A DNA stretch of 64,000 bases from Algoriphagus machipongonensis (GTDB taxonomy: Bacteria; Bacteroidota; Bacteroidia; Cytophagales; Cyclobacteriaceae): contig NZ_CM001023.1 in the NCBI RefSeq assembly GCF_000166275.1, positions 2,235,001-2,299,000 of the forward strand, read 5' to 3'. Below are positions 45,576 through 55,684 of this stretch, one piece after another (position 1 is the first letter of the stretch; each line of letters begins with the position of its first letter). The position numbers were made by a program, and so were the translations under genes. Under the pieces are notes generated by a model. The model had not been told where the DNA came from. It did no database searches and saw only the letters and a list, made by a program, of their open reading frames with translations.

Positions 45576-46472
45576 ATGAAATGGCAAGGGAAAAGACAAA
45601 GCTCCAATATTGATGACAGAAGGGGGAAAAGAAGTTCAGGAATGGGAGGTGGAGGATTTAATCCCTTGCTGATTGGTCCTTTGCTAAAAATCCTATTTTC
45701 CAAGACCGGGTTGATCATCGTTGGAATTGTTGTGGTTTTTTCTGTGGTGACTGGTACTAACCCGCTTTCCTTTATTGGAGGAATGATGGGGGGGGGCCAA
45801 GGCTTTACCACCGAAACCAATTATACGCCAACAGCTGAAGAGGATAGGTTAGCTGAATTTTGTGCTACCATTCTTGCTGATACCGAAGAGGTTTGGAATC
45901 AGCAAATGGAGAATTACCGTAACCCTACCTTGGTTTTATTTACAAATTCTGTCAACTCTTCCTGTGGAACGGCTTCTTCGGCTACAGGTCCTTTTTATTG
46001 TCCTGCAGATGAAAAGTTATATATAGACCTAAGTTTTTTTGAAGATATGGAGCGTCAATTAAATGCCCCTGGAGATTTTGCTCAAGCTTATGTGATTGCT
46101 CATGAAGTAGGGCATCATATTCAGAATATCATGGGGATTACTGATGAAGTTCAAAAGTTAAGAGGGCAATTGAGCGAAAAGGACTATAACCAATATTCCG
46201 TAAAACTTGAATTACAGGCTGATTTCCTAGCAGGTGTCTGGGCAAACCACAGTCAGAAATCAAATGGATGGCTGGAGCGAGGTGATTTGGAAGAAGCTTT
46301 AAATGCAGCGAATGCCATTGGTGATGATAGACTTCAAAAACAAGCAGGTGGTAGAGTCGTGCCTGATTCATTTACGCATGGAACATCAGCTCAACGCATG
46401 AAATGGTTTAGAAGAGGTTTTGAGACTGGAGATTTAAGTCAAGGAGATACATTTGGTGCTGAAAATTTATAA
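45576..46472 (+). CDS. Neutral zinc metallopeptidase (YpfJ family)
   Basis: The 298-residue protein has a charged Gly-rich N-terminus, one transmembrane helix at about 43-62 and a putative peptidase domain with HEVGHH at 176-181 as the HExxH zinc site. SSCGTASSATGPFYCPAD near 128-145 carries the family's two cysteines. QADFLAG near 215 provides a further acidic ligand, and THGTSAQRMKWFRRGFETG is the usual C-terminal signature. Function is unknown in the family; periplasmic orientation is predicted. Confidence 0.93.
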   Translation: MKWQGKRQSSNIDDRRGKRSSGMGGGGFNPLLIGPLLKILFSKTGLIIVGIVVVFSVVTGTNPLSFIGGMMGGGQGFTTETNYTPTAEEDRLAEFCATILADTEEVWNQQMENYRNPTLVLFTNSVNSSCGTASSATGPFYCPADEKLYIDLSFFEDMERQLNAPGDFAQAYVIAHEVGHHIQNIMGITDEVQKLRGQLSEKDYNQYSVKLELQADFLAGVWANHSQKSNGWLERGDLEEALNAANAIGDDRLQKQAGGRVVPDSFTHGTSAQRMKWFRRGFETGDLSQGDTFGAENL

Positions 46473-46480
46473 AATTGCTT

Positions 46481-47707
46481 TTACCAAATCCCAAAAACAG
46501 CTCCTATACTTTTTAAACCCAGCGTTAATGTGATCAACCATATTGCCAGGTAAAATATATTTTGGAGAGTGCTTGAGTGGAACTTACCCATAATTTTTTC
46601 CTGTGCTCCAATCCAGATAATCCAAGCAGAAATCAAGGGAAGTAAAATTCCATTTGCTAGTTGAGCGAGTGTAATTAGTTGAACCGGCTTGATACCAAAA
46701 GAAGCGAATACAAGTCCAAGTAAAAGTACTAACCCAATTGACTTTCGCATGGCAGGTGACTGAAGATCTTGATCCCAACCCATAATCCCGCAAATCACCA
46801 AACCAGCGGCTAGCGGTGCAGTGATGGAAGAGGTGAGGCCTGCAGCCAAAAAACCTATTCCCATTAAGTATTTTGCTAAAGAACCAAAAATAGGCTCTAA
46901 TCCTTTCGAGACATCTAAGACATTGTTTACCACTTCACTTGTATTAGCGGCACCGACCATCAGGATAGCCATGGATACCAAACCTCCAAGGATCACTGAT
47001 AGACCTATATCTTTTCGCATCCAGGAGATATCTCGGGTGCTTTTCCATTTTTTATTGGCTAGGCTGGCATACAAAAACAAGTTGTAAGGAACCACCGTTG
47101 TTCCTATAAGGGATACGATAGTTAAAAATTCTGCTGTATTCCATTGAGGAATAAAGCCGGCAAAAACTGATTTCCATTCTGGTTTTGTTAATAAAGCGGT
47201 TATTGAAAATGCCAGCGACATGAGGATAACCATGCTCACAAGAATTTTCTCGAGGCTTTTATAGTTTCCTAAGTACAGCAGGATAAATGCAATTAAACCA
47301 ATTAAGAAATTTCCAGTTTGTAAATTGAAAGGACCAAAATCTAGCGTTGGCGCCTTCCAAAAAATTTCTAAACCCAAATTAGCTCCGGTAATATTTCCTG
47401 ATTCGTAGGCTGCATTTCCTAGAACTATGGCTAGTAAGACTAAAATCATGGAAAAAACACGGAATAAAGGATGAGATTTTCTGCCTCGAAGCAATTGGCT
47501 TAAATCTTGTCCAGTACTTATCCCTATACGGCCTGAAATTTCCTGAAGAGCCAAAGTGGCAATAATGGAAAGTCCCAGTGCCCAAAGTAAAGAGTAATCG
47601 AAATTCACTCCGGCCAACGTACATACTGTTACTGTTCCGGGACCAATAAATGCTGCTGCAATGACAGGGCCTGGGCCGAGGTTTTTAAAAAAACTTGAAA
47701 TAGACAA
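46481..47707 (-). CDS. NRAMP-related divalent-metal transporter with altered metal-site motifs
   Basis: The protein has about 11 membrane helices and the NRAMP/LeuT-like inverted repeat. In the helix-1 position of DPGN it has GPGT (22-25), so the metal-ligand aspartate is missing. In the helix-6 position of MPHN it has VPYN (206-209, after VV), so Met and His are changed. It is therefore an NRAMP relative whose cation may differ from Mn2+/Fe2+. I chose TTG 47707 (408 residues); the frame also reaches TTG 47770, only 5 bases from the first start of the divergent hydrolase. Both starts are TTG, which is weak evidence either way. Confidence 0.85.
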   Translation of the reverse strand: MSISSFFKNLGPGPVIAAAFIGPGTVTVCTLAGVNFDYSLLWALGLSIIATLALQEISGRIGISTGQDLSQLLRGRKSHPLFRVFSMILVLLAIVLGNAAYESGNITGANLGLEIFWKAPTLDFGPFNLQTGNFLIGLIAFILLYLGNYKSLEKILVSMVILMSLAFSITALLTKPEWKSVFAGFIPQWNTAEFLTIVSLIGTTVVPYNLFLYASLANKKWKSTRDISWMRKDIGLSVILGGLVSMAILMVGAANTSEVVNNVLDVSKGLEPIFGSLAKYLMGIGFLAAGLTSSITAPLAAGLVICGIMGWDQDLQSPAMRKSIGLVLLLGLVFASFGIKPVQLITLAQLANGILLPLISAWIIWIGAQEKIMGKFHSSTLQNIFYLAIWLITLTLGLKSIGAVFGIW

Positions 47708-47793
47708 TGTTTTGGTTTTTATGCAAAATAGAGAATTAAGAGATTTTTTGTAGATTTTAAATTTAAGCAATTGAATTGCTATCTGTTAGGAAT

Positions 47794-48804
47794 ATGATTT
47801 GGATTCAAAGAATAGTTAAATTATTTGCAACATTGGTTTTGGCCTTTGTGTTTTTTTTAATGTTGCTCTATAGAAATGATATTTCTAGTGAGGAAATTGA
47901 CCAAAAGTATACGACTCCGGAATCTCATTATATCGAAGTTAATGGACAAAATGTTCACGTAAGAATTATGGGTGAGGGTGATCCCATTTTTCTGGTCCAT
48001 GGAAGTTTTTCATCTCTTCATACTTGGGAGAATTGGCAAAAGCTGTTGAGTCCCTATTTTATGACCATTTCGATGGATCTCCCTGGACATGGTTTAACAG
48101 GACCCGATGAGTTGCAAAGGTATTCTATTCAGGATTACAGTCACCTAGTATTGACTTTGGCAGAAAATCTTGGTTTGGAGAAGTTTCATGTGGCAGGGAA
48201 TTCAATGGGAGGAGCAGTGGCGATGCAGATGGCTTCCACCAGGCCAGATAAAATTTTAAGTTTGAATTTAATAGACGCTTCTGGAGCGCCTGTCACCTCA
48301 ATCAGAAAGCTTGAGGAAACTCCAGAAGATGAGCAATACGGAATGATTTTTAAGTTGACTTCCAACCCGATATTCTCGAAAGTGCTATTAAAATGTACTC
48401 CAAAATTCCTTTTTGCAATGAATGTGAAAGAGGTCTATTTTGATGAGACGAAGATTACAGAGAGTCAAATTGAACGGTATTATGAATTGATGTTGAGAGA
48501 AGGAAACCGTCAGGCAACTTTAGACCGTATTCAATTGCCGAAGGATTATAATTTTGATTTCGAAGTCTTGAAAATGCCTACTTTGATTATGTGGGGAAAA
48601 GAAGATCATTGGATCCCTGTAAAGCAAGCCTACCTCATAGAAAAAGCAATTTCCGGTTCAAACGTGGTGATTTTTGATCAGGCAGGACATGTCCCCATGG
48701 AGGAAATTCCGACTGAAACTGTCAAGGCCTATCTTTCCTTTTTAGGTATAGAAGTACGTGAGGACTACTTTAGTGAGCCAAATTACTTGACTTATGTCCA
48801 CTGA
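47794..48804 (+). CDS. Membrane-anchored alpha/beta hydrolase
   Basis: An N-terminal signal anchor (about residues 5-26, FATLVLAFVFFLMLL) leads into an alpha/beta hydrolase domain. FLVHGSFSSLHTWENW (67-82) is the oxyanion region, GNSMGG contains the nucleophile S137, WGKEDHWIP carries the acid and QAGHVPMEE the catalytic histidine. ATG 47794 gives 336 residues; the frame's TTG at 47776 is less likely. The substrate is unknown. Its 3' end overlaps rmuC by 11 bases. Confidence 0.9.
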   Translation: MIWIQRIVKLFATLVLAFVFFLMLLYRNDISSEEIDQKYTTPESHYIEVNGQNVHVRIMGEGDPIFLVHGSFSSLHTWENWQKLLSPYFMTISMDLPGHGLTGPDELQRYSIQDYSHLVLTLAENLGLEKFHVAGNSMGGAVAMQMASTRPDKILSLNLIDASGAPVTSIRKLEETPEDEQYGMIFKLTSNPIFSKVLLKCTPKFLFAMNVKEVYFDETKITESQIERYYELMLREGNRQATLDRIQLPKDYNFDFEVLKMPTLIMWGKEDHWIPVKQAYLIEKAISGSNVVIFDQAGHVPMEEIPTETVKAYLSFLGIEVREDYFSEPNYLTYVH

Positions 48805-50038
48805 TTTTATTTTGATCCTTGTAATTATTGTTCAAGCGATCGCCCTTTTTCTACTGCTATTAAAGAAAAATGGCAAGGGGGAAATTGATTTGCTGAAAAA
48901 TGAATTGAAGCAGTTGAGTGAGGAAATGGAGAAAGCTTTGGCTCAGGCTAGGAGAGAGTCAAACGAAAATTTAATCACCCAGTTTCGATTAGTTTTTGAT
49001 AACCAACGTGCAAGCTCCAGAGATCAAAGTGAAGCATTAAAGAGATTTGGAGAGGTTTTTAGCAAGAACGTTCAGGAGTTTAATTCACTTCAAAAGGAAA
49101 AATTCGAGGATCTCAATCGAAGACAAGAGGATTTAATGAAGACCACTGAACTTCGGCTGGAGAAGATTCGGGAAACAGTTGATGAAAAACTTCAAAAGAC
49201 CTTAGAGTCTAGATTGGGCCAATCTTTTGAAATGGTTAGTAATCAGTTACAGGCAGTTCAAAAGGGTTTGGGCGAAATGCAAAGTCTTGCCAATGGAGTA
49301 GGAGATCTCAAGCGAGTTTTGAGTAATGTGAAAAGTCGAGGGGTTTTAGGAGAGTATCAATTACAGGCGATTTTAGAAAATGTTCTTACTCCAGATCAAT
49401 ACATTCTTAATGCGGCGATAGGTAAATCAGGCCGTGAGCGTGTGGAGTTTGCAGTCAAAATGCCTGGGAATGAGCATCAGGTTTTGCTCCCCATAGATTC
49501 AAAATTTCCTCAAGAGTCCTATCTAAGACTCGTGGATGCTTATGAGCAGGTGAATAAAAGGGAGATTGAAATAGCAAGGATGGATTTAATTAAAGCTGTG
49601 AAAAAATCTGCAGCTGATATCAGAGACAAATATATTCAAGTGCCCTATTCTACTGATTTCGCTATCCTATTTTTACCGGTAGAAAGCCTTTATGCGGAAA
49701 TTCTCAGAGAGCCCGGACTTTCTCAGCAAATTCAGCAAGAGTATAAAGTCTTGGTGACTGGGCCTACAACTTTAGCTGCAATTTTAAACAGCCTTCAAAT
49801 GGGCTTCAGAACTTTAGCAATTCAAAAGAGAAGTTCAGAGGTATGGCAAATTTTAGGTGCCGTCAAATCAGAATTTGGCAAATTTGAAGACCTGATAGTC
49901 AAAACCCAGAAAAAGCTTGGGGAGGCAAATTCGGAGTTGGATAAACTGGTAGGTGCAAGAACGCGTGCCATCCAAAGGAAGTTAAAAGAGGTACAGGAAC
50001 TCCCAGAAGCAGAAAGCACGAAGTTACTTGAGGATTAA
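48794..50038 (+). CDS. rmuC: DNA recombination protein RmuC
   Basis: This protein limits DNA inversions in E. coli and has a nuclease-like RmuC domain. One N-terminal membrane helix (FILILVIIVQAIALFLLLL) is followed by a coiled coil over about residues 30-140, then VLGEYQLQAILENVL, LLPIDSKFP near 233, RDKYIQVPYSTDFAILFLPVESLYAE and LVTGPTTLAAILNSLQMG. Length is 414 residues. It overlaps the hydrolase gene upstream, so both share a transcript. Confidence 0.95.
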   Translation: MSTDFILILVIIVQAIALFLLLLKKNGKGEIDLLKNELKQLSEEMEKALAQARRESNENLITQFRLVFDNQRASSRDQSEALKRFGEVFSKNVQEFNSLQKEKFEDLNRRQEDLMKTTELRLEKIRETVDEKLQKTLESRLGQSFEMVSNQLQAVQKGLGEMQSLANGVGDLKRVLSNVKSRGVLGEYQLQAILENVLTPDQYILNAAIGKSGRERVEFAVKMPGNEHQVLLPIDSKFPQESYLRLVDAYEQVNKREIEIARMDLIKAVKKSAADIRDKYIQVPYSTDFAILFLPVESLYAEILREPGLSQQIQQEYKVLVTGPTTLAAILNSLQMGFRTLAIQKRSSEVWQILGAVKSEFGKFEDLIVKTQKKLGEANSELDKLVGARTRAIQRKLKEVQELPEAESTKLLED

Positions 50039-50170
50039 GTTTTTCAAATTACTTCCAGAAATAGGTAAATTTCTTCTCTAATTGTTTATCAGAAAAGTAT
50101 AGATTGAGTACTTTGGAAGCTTAATCGCAAAAGAAAATGCTTATTGGCTGATAGTCATGTAGAAAGGTGT

Positions 50171-50178
50171 TAATTTTG
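50171..50178 (+). promoter_or_regulatory. Bacteroidota-type -7 box of the trkA-trkH unit
   Basis: TAATTTTG fits TAnnTTTG exactly and lies 30 bases before ATG 50208. A TTG at 50144-50146 stands 24 bases upstream of it, slightly longer than usual spacing, so it may or may not be the -33 element. Confidence 0.5.
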
Positions 50179-50207
50179 CAGCTGTTTAAATCACTCGAAA
50201 GACCTCT

Positions 50208-51554
50208 ATGGGGATGAATATCGTGATTGCCGGTGCAGGAGATATGGGATATCACCTAGCCGAGCAATTAAGCTATGACAATAAGGATATTACCTTGATC
50301 GATACCGACAGGGAAGTGTTGGAATATGTGGCGTCAAAGCTAGATGTATTGACAGTTCAGGGAGACTCTACCTCCTTTGAAATACTCCAGCAAGCAAATG
50401 TTACTCGAGCGAGTATGGTTCTTGCCGTGACTACCTCTGAAAAAACCAATATTGTGACCGCAGTACTTGCGAAGCAATTAGGTGCAAAGCGTGTGATGGC
50501 CAGAGTGAGGAACCATTCTTATCTCAATGCAGAAAATGTAAACTATTTCAAAAACCTTGGAATAGATAACCTGATTTCCCCAACCATGCTATGTAGTCGG
50601 GAGATTTTCAATATGATTGAAAACTCCAGCTTTACTGAGGTTTTTGACTTCGGTGGAGGGAAATTGAATATTGTGGGTATTACCTTGGATCAGTCAAATC
50701 CATTGGTCAACCAGCGGATCATGGACACCAAAACCAATCCGATTTTTGAGGATATCCGAATAATTGCGATCCTAAGAGATCAAAAAACTATAATTCCCAG
50801 GGGTAGTACGATCGTCAGAAATAACGATCACGTTTTCTTTATTTCTACCAAGAAAAATACAGAGAGTATTATCGATGTTTTGGGACAGAAAAAAGTGGAT
50901 ATCAAAAACGTCATGATTATTGGCGGGGATGATATGGCTTTAACGACTGCACTTAGACTGGAAGATCATTTTAGAGTCACTTTAGTCAACCGAGATAAGG
51001 AAAGGTGCAAATGGCTAGCGGAAAATTTGAAAAATACGCTGGTGATCAATGGGGATTATAAAAACATCGAGCTTCTGATGGAGGAAGGTTTAGAGCAAAT
51101 GGATGCATTTCTAGCTTTGACAGAATCTTCAGAAACAAACATTATTACCTCTCTGACAGCTAAAAACCACGGGGTTTATAAAACCATTGCCCACGTTGAC
51201 ACTAGAGAGTATATCCATATTTCCCATAGTATCGGGGTGGATTCATTGATTAATAAGAAGCTTGTTGCGGCAAATGAAATCTCCAGATATCTTAAAAAAG
51301 GTACAGTAGATGCCGTTTCGGGGATTTATGGAGTGGATGCAGAGTTTATCCAGTATTCCATTTGTAAAAACAATAGAGTTATAAAGAAACCATTGCGTGA
51401 GTTATATTTTCCGGATTCTGCAATCGTAGCTGGAGTAATCAGAGGTGAACAGGTGTTTATCCCTGATGGTGATTTTTTACTTCATTTAGATGATAAGGCC
51501 ATCGTCTTGGCATTGCCAGAAGCAAAGGTGGCTTTGGAAAAACTTTTTCATTAA
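50208..51554 (+). CDS. trkA: Trk potassium uptake regulatory subunit TrkA
   Basis: This is the cytoplasmic NAD-binding gate of the Trk K+ channel. Two RCK halves are visible: IVIAGAGDMGYHLAEQL near residue 4 with RCK_C around 140-220, and VMIIGGDDMALTTALRL near 235 with a second RCK_C to the C-terminus. The second half's dinucleotide loop is GGDDMA rather than GxGxxG. Length is 448 residues. ATG 50208 or 50214 may be used. It is followed after 3 bases by trkH. Confidence 0.96.
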   Translation: MGMNIVIAGAGDMGYHLAEQLSYDNKDITLIDTDREVLEYVASKLDVLTVQGDSTSFEILQQANVTRASMVLAVTTSEKTNIVTAVLAKQLGAKRVMARVRNHSYLNAENVNYFKNLGIDNLISPTMLCSREIFNMIENSSFTEVFDFGGGKLNIVGITLDQSNPLVNQRIMDTKTNPIFEDIRIIAILRDQKTIIPRGSTIVRNNDHVFFISTKKNTESIIDVLGQKKVDIKNVMIIGGDDMALTTALRLEDHFRVTLVNRDKERCKWLAENLKNTLVINGDYKNIELLMEEGLEQMDAFLALTESSETNIITSLTAKNHGVYKTIAHVDTREYIHISHSIGVDSLINKKLVAANEISRYLKKGTVDAVSGIYGVDAEFIQYSICKNNRVIKKPLRELYFPDSAIVAGVIRGEQVFIPDGDFLLHLDDKAIVLALPEAKVALEKLFH

Positions 51555-51557
51555 TAG

Positions 51558-53006
51558 ATGATTCATTTCAAAGAAATCGGGAAGATCATGGGAGCCCTTT
51601 TGGTTTTAATAGCCATCATGATGCTTCCTGGAATCGGGTTTTCTATACATTTTGAAGAAGATCCTTGGCCTATTCTGAGCTCTGCAGTGATTACCCTGAT
51701 CATTGGTACCACTTTATTTTTCTCCTTTTCAAAACAGGATCAAAACATTCGGAAAAGAGAAGGGTATCTCATTGTGACTTTGAGCTGGATTTTTATGGCT
51801 GGCTTTGGGATGCTTCCTTTTATTCTAAGCCATGAAATCATCTCGTTTTCTGATGCCTTGTTCGAGACAACCTCAGGAATTACTACCACAGGAGCTTCCA
51901 TATTAAACGATATTGAAGCCATGCCCAAAGGTTTACTATTCTGGAGAAGTATGCTTCAATGGATTGGTGGCTTAGGTATCATCGTATTGACAGTTGCGAT
52001 TTTTCCGCTTTTGGGGATTGGTGGGATTGAGCTTTTTGTAGCTGAATCTCCGGGACCAACTTCTGATAAAGTTCACCCCAGAATATCAGAAACAGCGAAG
52101 CGTCTTTGGTATGTTTATGTGGGCTTGACCTTCGCAGCAACAATTCTTTATTGGGTTGGGGGAATGACTTTTTATGATGCCATTAATCATGCATTGACCA
52201 CTTTGGCGACAGGAGGATTCTCTACCAAAAATGCCAGCATGGCTCATTTTGATTCCGCATTTATCCAGTATACCGCAATTGTTTTTATGTTCCTGGCAGG
52301 TACCAACTTTACAGTGATCTATTTTGGATTAGTTGGTCAGTTTAGGAAAGTATTAAAAAGTGATGAATTCAAAGCATATGCTTGTGTAGTTCTGGGAATC
52401 ACTGTTGTCTTGTTTTTTCCAATTTATGCTCAAATTGGAACAGATGCTGAACTCGCTTTCAGGAACTCCATGTTTCAGGTAGTTTCCTTAATCACCACGA
52501 CTGGGTTCGTTTCGGATGATTATACCCAATATGGTCAAGGTGTAACTTTCATTTGCTTTATCCTCCTCTTTGTAGGTGCGTCAGCTGGTTCAACTGCCGG
52601 TGGGATTAAGTTTGTGAGGCATTTGACCTTTTTTAAGAATTCCTATTTAGAGTTTAAAAGGTTGGTTCACCCCAGAGCTATTGTCCCTCTGATGATCAAT
52701 GGCGATCGCGTGACTGGGAGAATTATCACTCATATCATGAACTTCTTGCTTCTTTATTTATTGATTTTTGTTTTTGGGGCTTTTGTTCTATCGATCATGG
52801 GGTATGACCTTCCCACTTCTCTTGGAGCAGTGGCTACTTGTTTAGGGAATGTGGGGCCGGCGATTGGTGACGTAGGACCGGTTGATAATTTTTCGTTCTT
52901 TTCTCCGGGTGCAAAGATCTTCCTTTCATTTATCATGCTTTTAGGAAGACTAGAGCTATTTACAATTCTGATCTTATTTACTCCATTTTTCTGGAGAGCA
53001 AATTAA
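51558..53006 (+). CDS. trkH: Trk potassium channel subunit TrkH
   Basis: This polytopic channel subunit takes up K+ gated by TrkA. Selectivity-filter-like segments are visible in the P-loops: TTSGITTTGAS near residue 110, TTLATGGFSTKN near 215, SLITTTGFVSDDY near 315 and ATCLGNVGPAIGDVGP near 420. A SAGSTAGGIK loop also fits the family. Length is 482 residues. Its stop overlaps that of the convergent helicase by four bases (TTAA at 53003-53006). Confidence 0.96.
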   Translation: MIHFKEIGKIMGALLVLIAIMMLPGIGFSIHFEEDPWPILSSAVITLIIGTTLFFSFSKQDQNIRKREGYLIVTLSWIFMAGFGMLPFILSHEIISFSDALFETTSGITTTGASILNDIEAMPKGLLFWRSMLQWIGGLGIIVLTVAIFPLLGIGGIELFVAESPGPTSDKVHPRISETAKRLWYVYVGLTFAATILYWVGGMTFYDAINHALTTLATGGFSTKNASMAHFDSAFIQYTAIVFMFLAGTNFTVIYFGLVGQFRKVLKSDEFKAYACVVLGITVVLFFPIYAQIGTDAELAFRNSMFQVVSLITTTGFVSDDYTQYGQGVTFICFILLFVGASAGSTAGGIKFVRHLTFFKNSYLEFKRLVHPRAIVPLMINGDRVTGRIITHIMNFLLLYLLIFVFGAFVLSIMGYDLPTSLGAVATCLGNVGPAIGDVGPVDNFSFFSPGAKIFLSFIMLLGRLELFTILILFTPFFWRAN

Positions 53007-55462
53007 TCCTGAATTTGAAATTGGGATTGAATTTTTACGATTCGATCTTCTATGGACTCTGAAGAAATTGAGGTTCTACTCAGTCTATCTACCATTATGG
53101 GGAAAGAAAAAGGTGTAAACTGAACCGGATGCTTTACGATGATTTGTTGTCTATTGATTTTACGCATAGCATGCAACATCTTTTCCTGATCCATTTGTTG
53201 ATTGATTGCTTCGGAATGCGCCTGTTTTAAAAGTAGATTCTCAGGATCATAGGATTCGAAAACCTGGAAAAGTAAGCTTGAATTGGCTTGAATGTGCTTA
53301 AAAGTGGTGGGTTTTCCCGGATACCCTTGAAATACTAAGCCGGCAATACTGGCAATCTCACGAAATTTTCTTCTAGCCATTTCACTTTCATTCACACAAA
53401 CTCTAATATCCTCTAAAAGTTGGTTTAAGGAAAAAAGATCTTCTTCGAGAATTTCTTCTATTGGAACAGGGCTGTCAGAAAGGAGCTCAAACCCATAATC
53501 ATTCATCGCGATGCTAAAGCTCACAGGATAATTTACACTAATCCTATAAGCTATTAAAGCGCTCATTAATTCATGAATCATTCTGCCTTCGAAGGGATAA
53601 AAGAAAAGATGAAATCCTTGTTCACTTTGTTGGGACTCAATCAAGAATGTGTCTTTATTAGGGACAATGGATAGTTTTTTCTGCAAATCTAGTACGGGCA
53701 GAACTTGAATGATTTCCTCCGAAATGTAATTGCCTTTGTTATACTCTTCTAATATTTCTCTGATTTTTTCGGATAGCTTGGAGGATAATGACATTCTAGC
53801 TCCCATCCAGGAAACCACATTACTGGTTTTTTTATTTGAGACTTTGACAATGGCATTCATGTCTTTTACCTGCAATAGTTCCAGACTTTTCCCTGCAAAG
53901 AAAAATCGCCCACCTATTTTCATTTTGGAAATAAAATATTCCTCTACACTTCCTAGGTAAGAACCATTTTTGAATTTCACTTTCATCATCGCTTCAGAGA
54001 CAATTGTTCCCATGGACAATCGATGTTTCATAGCGATGCGTCTATTGGTTACTCGGTAGAGTCCATCTTCCTGTAAAGTGACTTTTAAAAAATCTTCATA
54101 ACTCCCAAGTGAGGCTCCTCCTTTTGTGATGAAGTCAATCAACCAATCCATGTCATTTCTCGATAAACCTTCGAATGATTTGGTGCGGATTGCTACTTGG
54201 TAGATCTCTTCAGGATTTAGTCCTTCTCCAACTGCTAAGGTGACTAAAAATTGAATAAGCACATCATAAGGCAAAACTGGAGCATACTGAGACTCCATTT
54301 GATTCTTTTCTATTGCGTCCCTGAGAGCTGAAGCCTCAATTAATTCAAGTGAGTTGGTAGGGACAAAATAAATCTCTGAGGGAAGCCCCGGTTGGTGTCC
54401 TGACCTTCCAGCTCGTTGAATAAACCGAGAGACGCCTTTGGGACTCCCAACTTGAATCACGCGGTCTACGGGTCTAAAATCTACACCAAGATCTAAACTT
54501 GAGGTACATACGACTAATTTCAGTTTCCCCTCATGTAATGATTGCTCCACCCAAGCTCTCACTTTCATGTCCAATGAACCATGATGCATCGCTATCCATC
54601 CAGCCCAATCTGGTCTTGCATCCAAGATCTTTTGATACCAAATTTCTGTTTGCGAGCGCGTGTTGGTAAAGAGAAGTACTGTTTTTCCTTGTTCAATAAT
54701 TGGGATCACTTGCTGAAGCATTTTGATTCCCAAGTGGCCTGCCCATGGATATCTTTCAATCTCTTCAGGAAATACCGAGTGAAGTACTATTTCCTTATCA
54801 ATAGAGGCTTTAATGATATGAAGAGGAAGCTCATTGCCTAATAAAGCATGAGCAGTCTCCTCAAGATTTCCTACAGTGGCAGAGACTGCCCATCTTCTAA
54901 ATTGATTGGGGCAAATTGATTGAATATATTCTAAAGCTAATTGAACTTGAACGCCTCTTTTATTACCAACTAATTCATGCCACTCATCCACCACGATCGC
55001 TTGAAGAGAGTTAAATAATCGCTTATGATCCTTCTGGGAAATGAGCACATGAAGTGTCTCTGGAGTAGTAATCAAACATTCTGGAGGGTGTTTTTTTAGT
55101 GCTGCACGTGTTTTTGCATCCGTATCTCCATTTCGTACAGCGACTTTCCAGGGAAGCTCTAAAGCATTACATACCTCTTGCATGGCCAATTGTATATCCT
55201 GTGCCAAAGCCCGAAGTGGAGTGACCCATATTAGCTGGATGCCATTTCTTTTAGGTTTTTTCCAGGTTTCAGGGTTATTCTTGATGTATTCTAAGATGAC
55301 AGGAAACCATAAAGCAAAAGTTTTCCCAGATCCTGTTGGAGCATTTAAAAGGCCTGATTTTCCATCCAAATAGTCATTCCATGCTTCAATTTGAAATGGG
55401 AAAGGCTCCCAACCTTTACTCCGAAAATATTCATACCCTTTGTTGAGTCTCTTATCCTCCAT
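53003..55462 (-). CDS. Ligase-associated DEXH-box helicase (Lhr-like)
   Basis: The protein is a superfamily 2 DNA helicase of the Lhr type, in the subgroup usually found beside an ATP-dependent ligase and an MBL-fold exonuclease. Motif I APTGSGKT lies at 41-48, DEWHEL (motif II) near 155, SATVGN (motif III) near 200, then DLGVDFRPVDRVIQVGSPKG and RAGRSGHQPG as motifs V/VI. A winged-helix and a C-terminal Lhr-core domain fill the rest of 819 residues. The usual ligase and nuclease partners are not in this window. Confidence 0.93.
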   Translation of the reverse strand: MEDKRLNKGYEYFRSKGWEPFPFQIEAWNDYLDGKSGLLNAPTGSGKTFALWFPVILEYIKNNPETWKKPKRNGIQLIWVTPLRALAQDIQLAMQEVCNALELPWKVAVRNGDTDAKTRAALKKHPPECLITTPETLHVLISQKDHKRLFNSLQAIVVDEWHELVGNKRGVQVQLALEYIQSICPNQFRRWAVSATVGNLEETAHALLGNELPLHIIKASIDKEIVLHSVFPEEIERYPWAGHLGIKMLQQVIPIIEQGKTVLLFTNTRSQTEIWYQKILDARPDWAGWIAMHHGSLDMKVRAWVEQSLHEGKLKLVVCTSSLDLGVDFRPVDRVIQVGSPKGVSRFIQRAGRSGHQPGLPSEIYFVPTNSLELIEASALRDAIEKNQMESQYAPVLPYDVLIQFLVTLAVGEGLNPEEIYQVAIRTKSFEGLSRNDMDWLIDFITKGGASLGSYEDFLKVTLQEDGLYRVTNRRIAMKHRLSMGTIVSEAMMKVKFKNGSYLGSVEEYFISKMKIGGRFFFAGKSLELLQVKDMNAIVKVSNKKTSNVVSWMGARMSLSSKLSEKIREILEEYNKGNYISEEIIQVLPVLDLQKKLSIVPNKDTFLIESQQSEQGFHLFFYPFEGRMIHELMSALIAYRISVNYPVSFSIAMNDYGFELLSDSPVPIEEILEEDLFSLNQLLEDIRVCVNESEMARRKFREIASIAGLVFQGYPGKPTTFKHIQANSSLLFQVFESYDPENLLLKQAHSEAINQQMDQEKMLHAMRKINRQQIIVKHPVQFTPFSFPIMVDRLSRTSISSESIEDRIVKIQSQFQIQD

Positions 55463-55684
55463 GAATTTGATAGATCCGAATTGTTCTAATTTGAAAATGA
55501 GATAATTCTATTTGATATTCCATCTTTGGAAGATAATTGACGGAAAATAGTTATTTGAATTCCAATCCCAATATTAACAGCAAAGCATTTATTTGGTTTT
55601 GCATATTGAAATAGAAATAGCAATTTAGAAAAGAGAAACATATAGAAAATGATTTCGTTTCTTTTTGGAAAGAGATACTAAAGC

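Noticed and set aside
46481..47770. TTG 47770 as the start of the NRAMP-related gene
   Set aside because: It would add a polar 21-residue leader and leave almost no promoter space to the divergent hydrolase; TTG 47707 is nearer the family N-terminus, though not certain.
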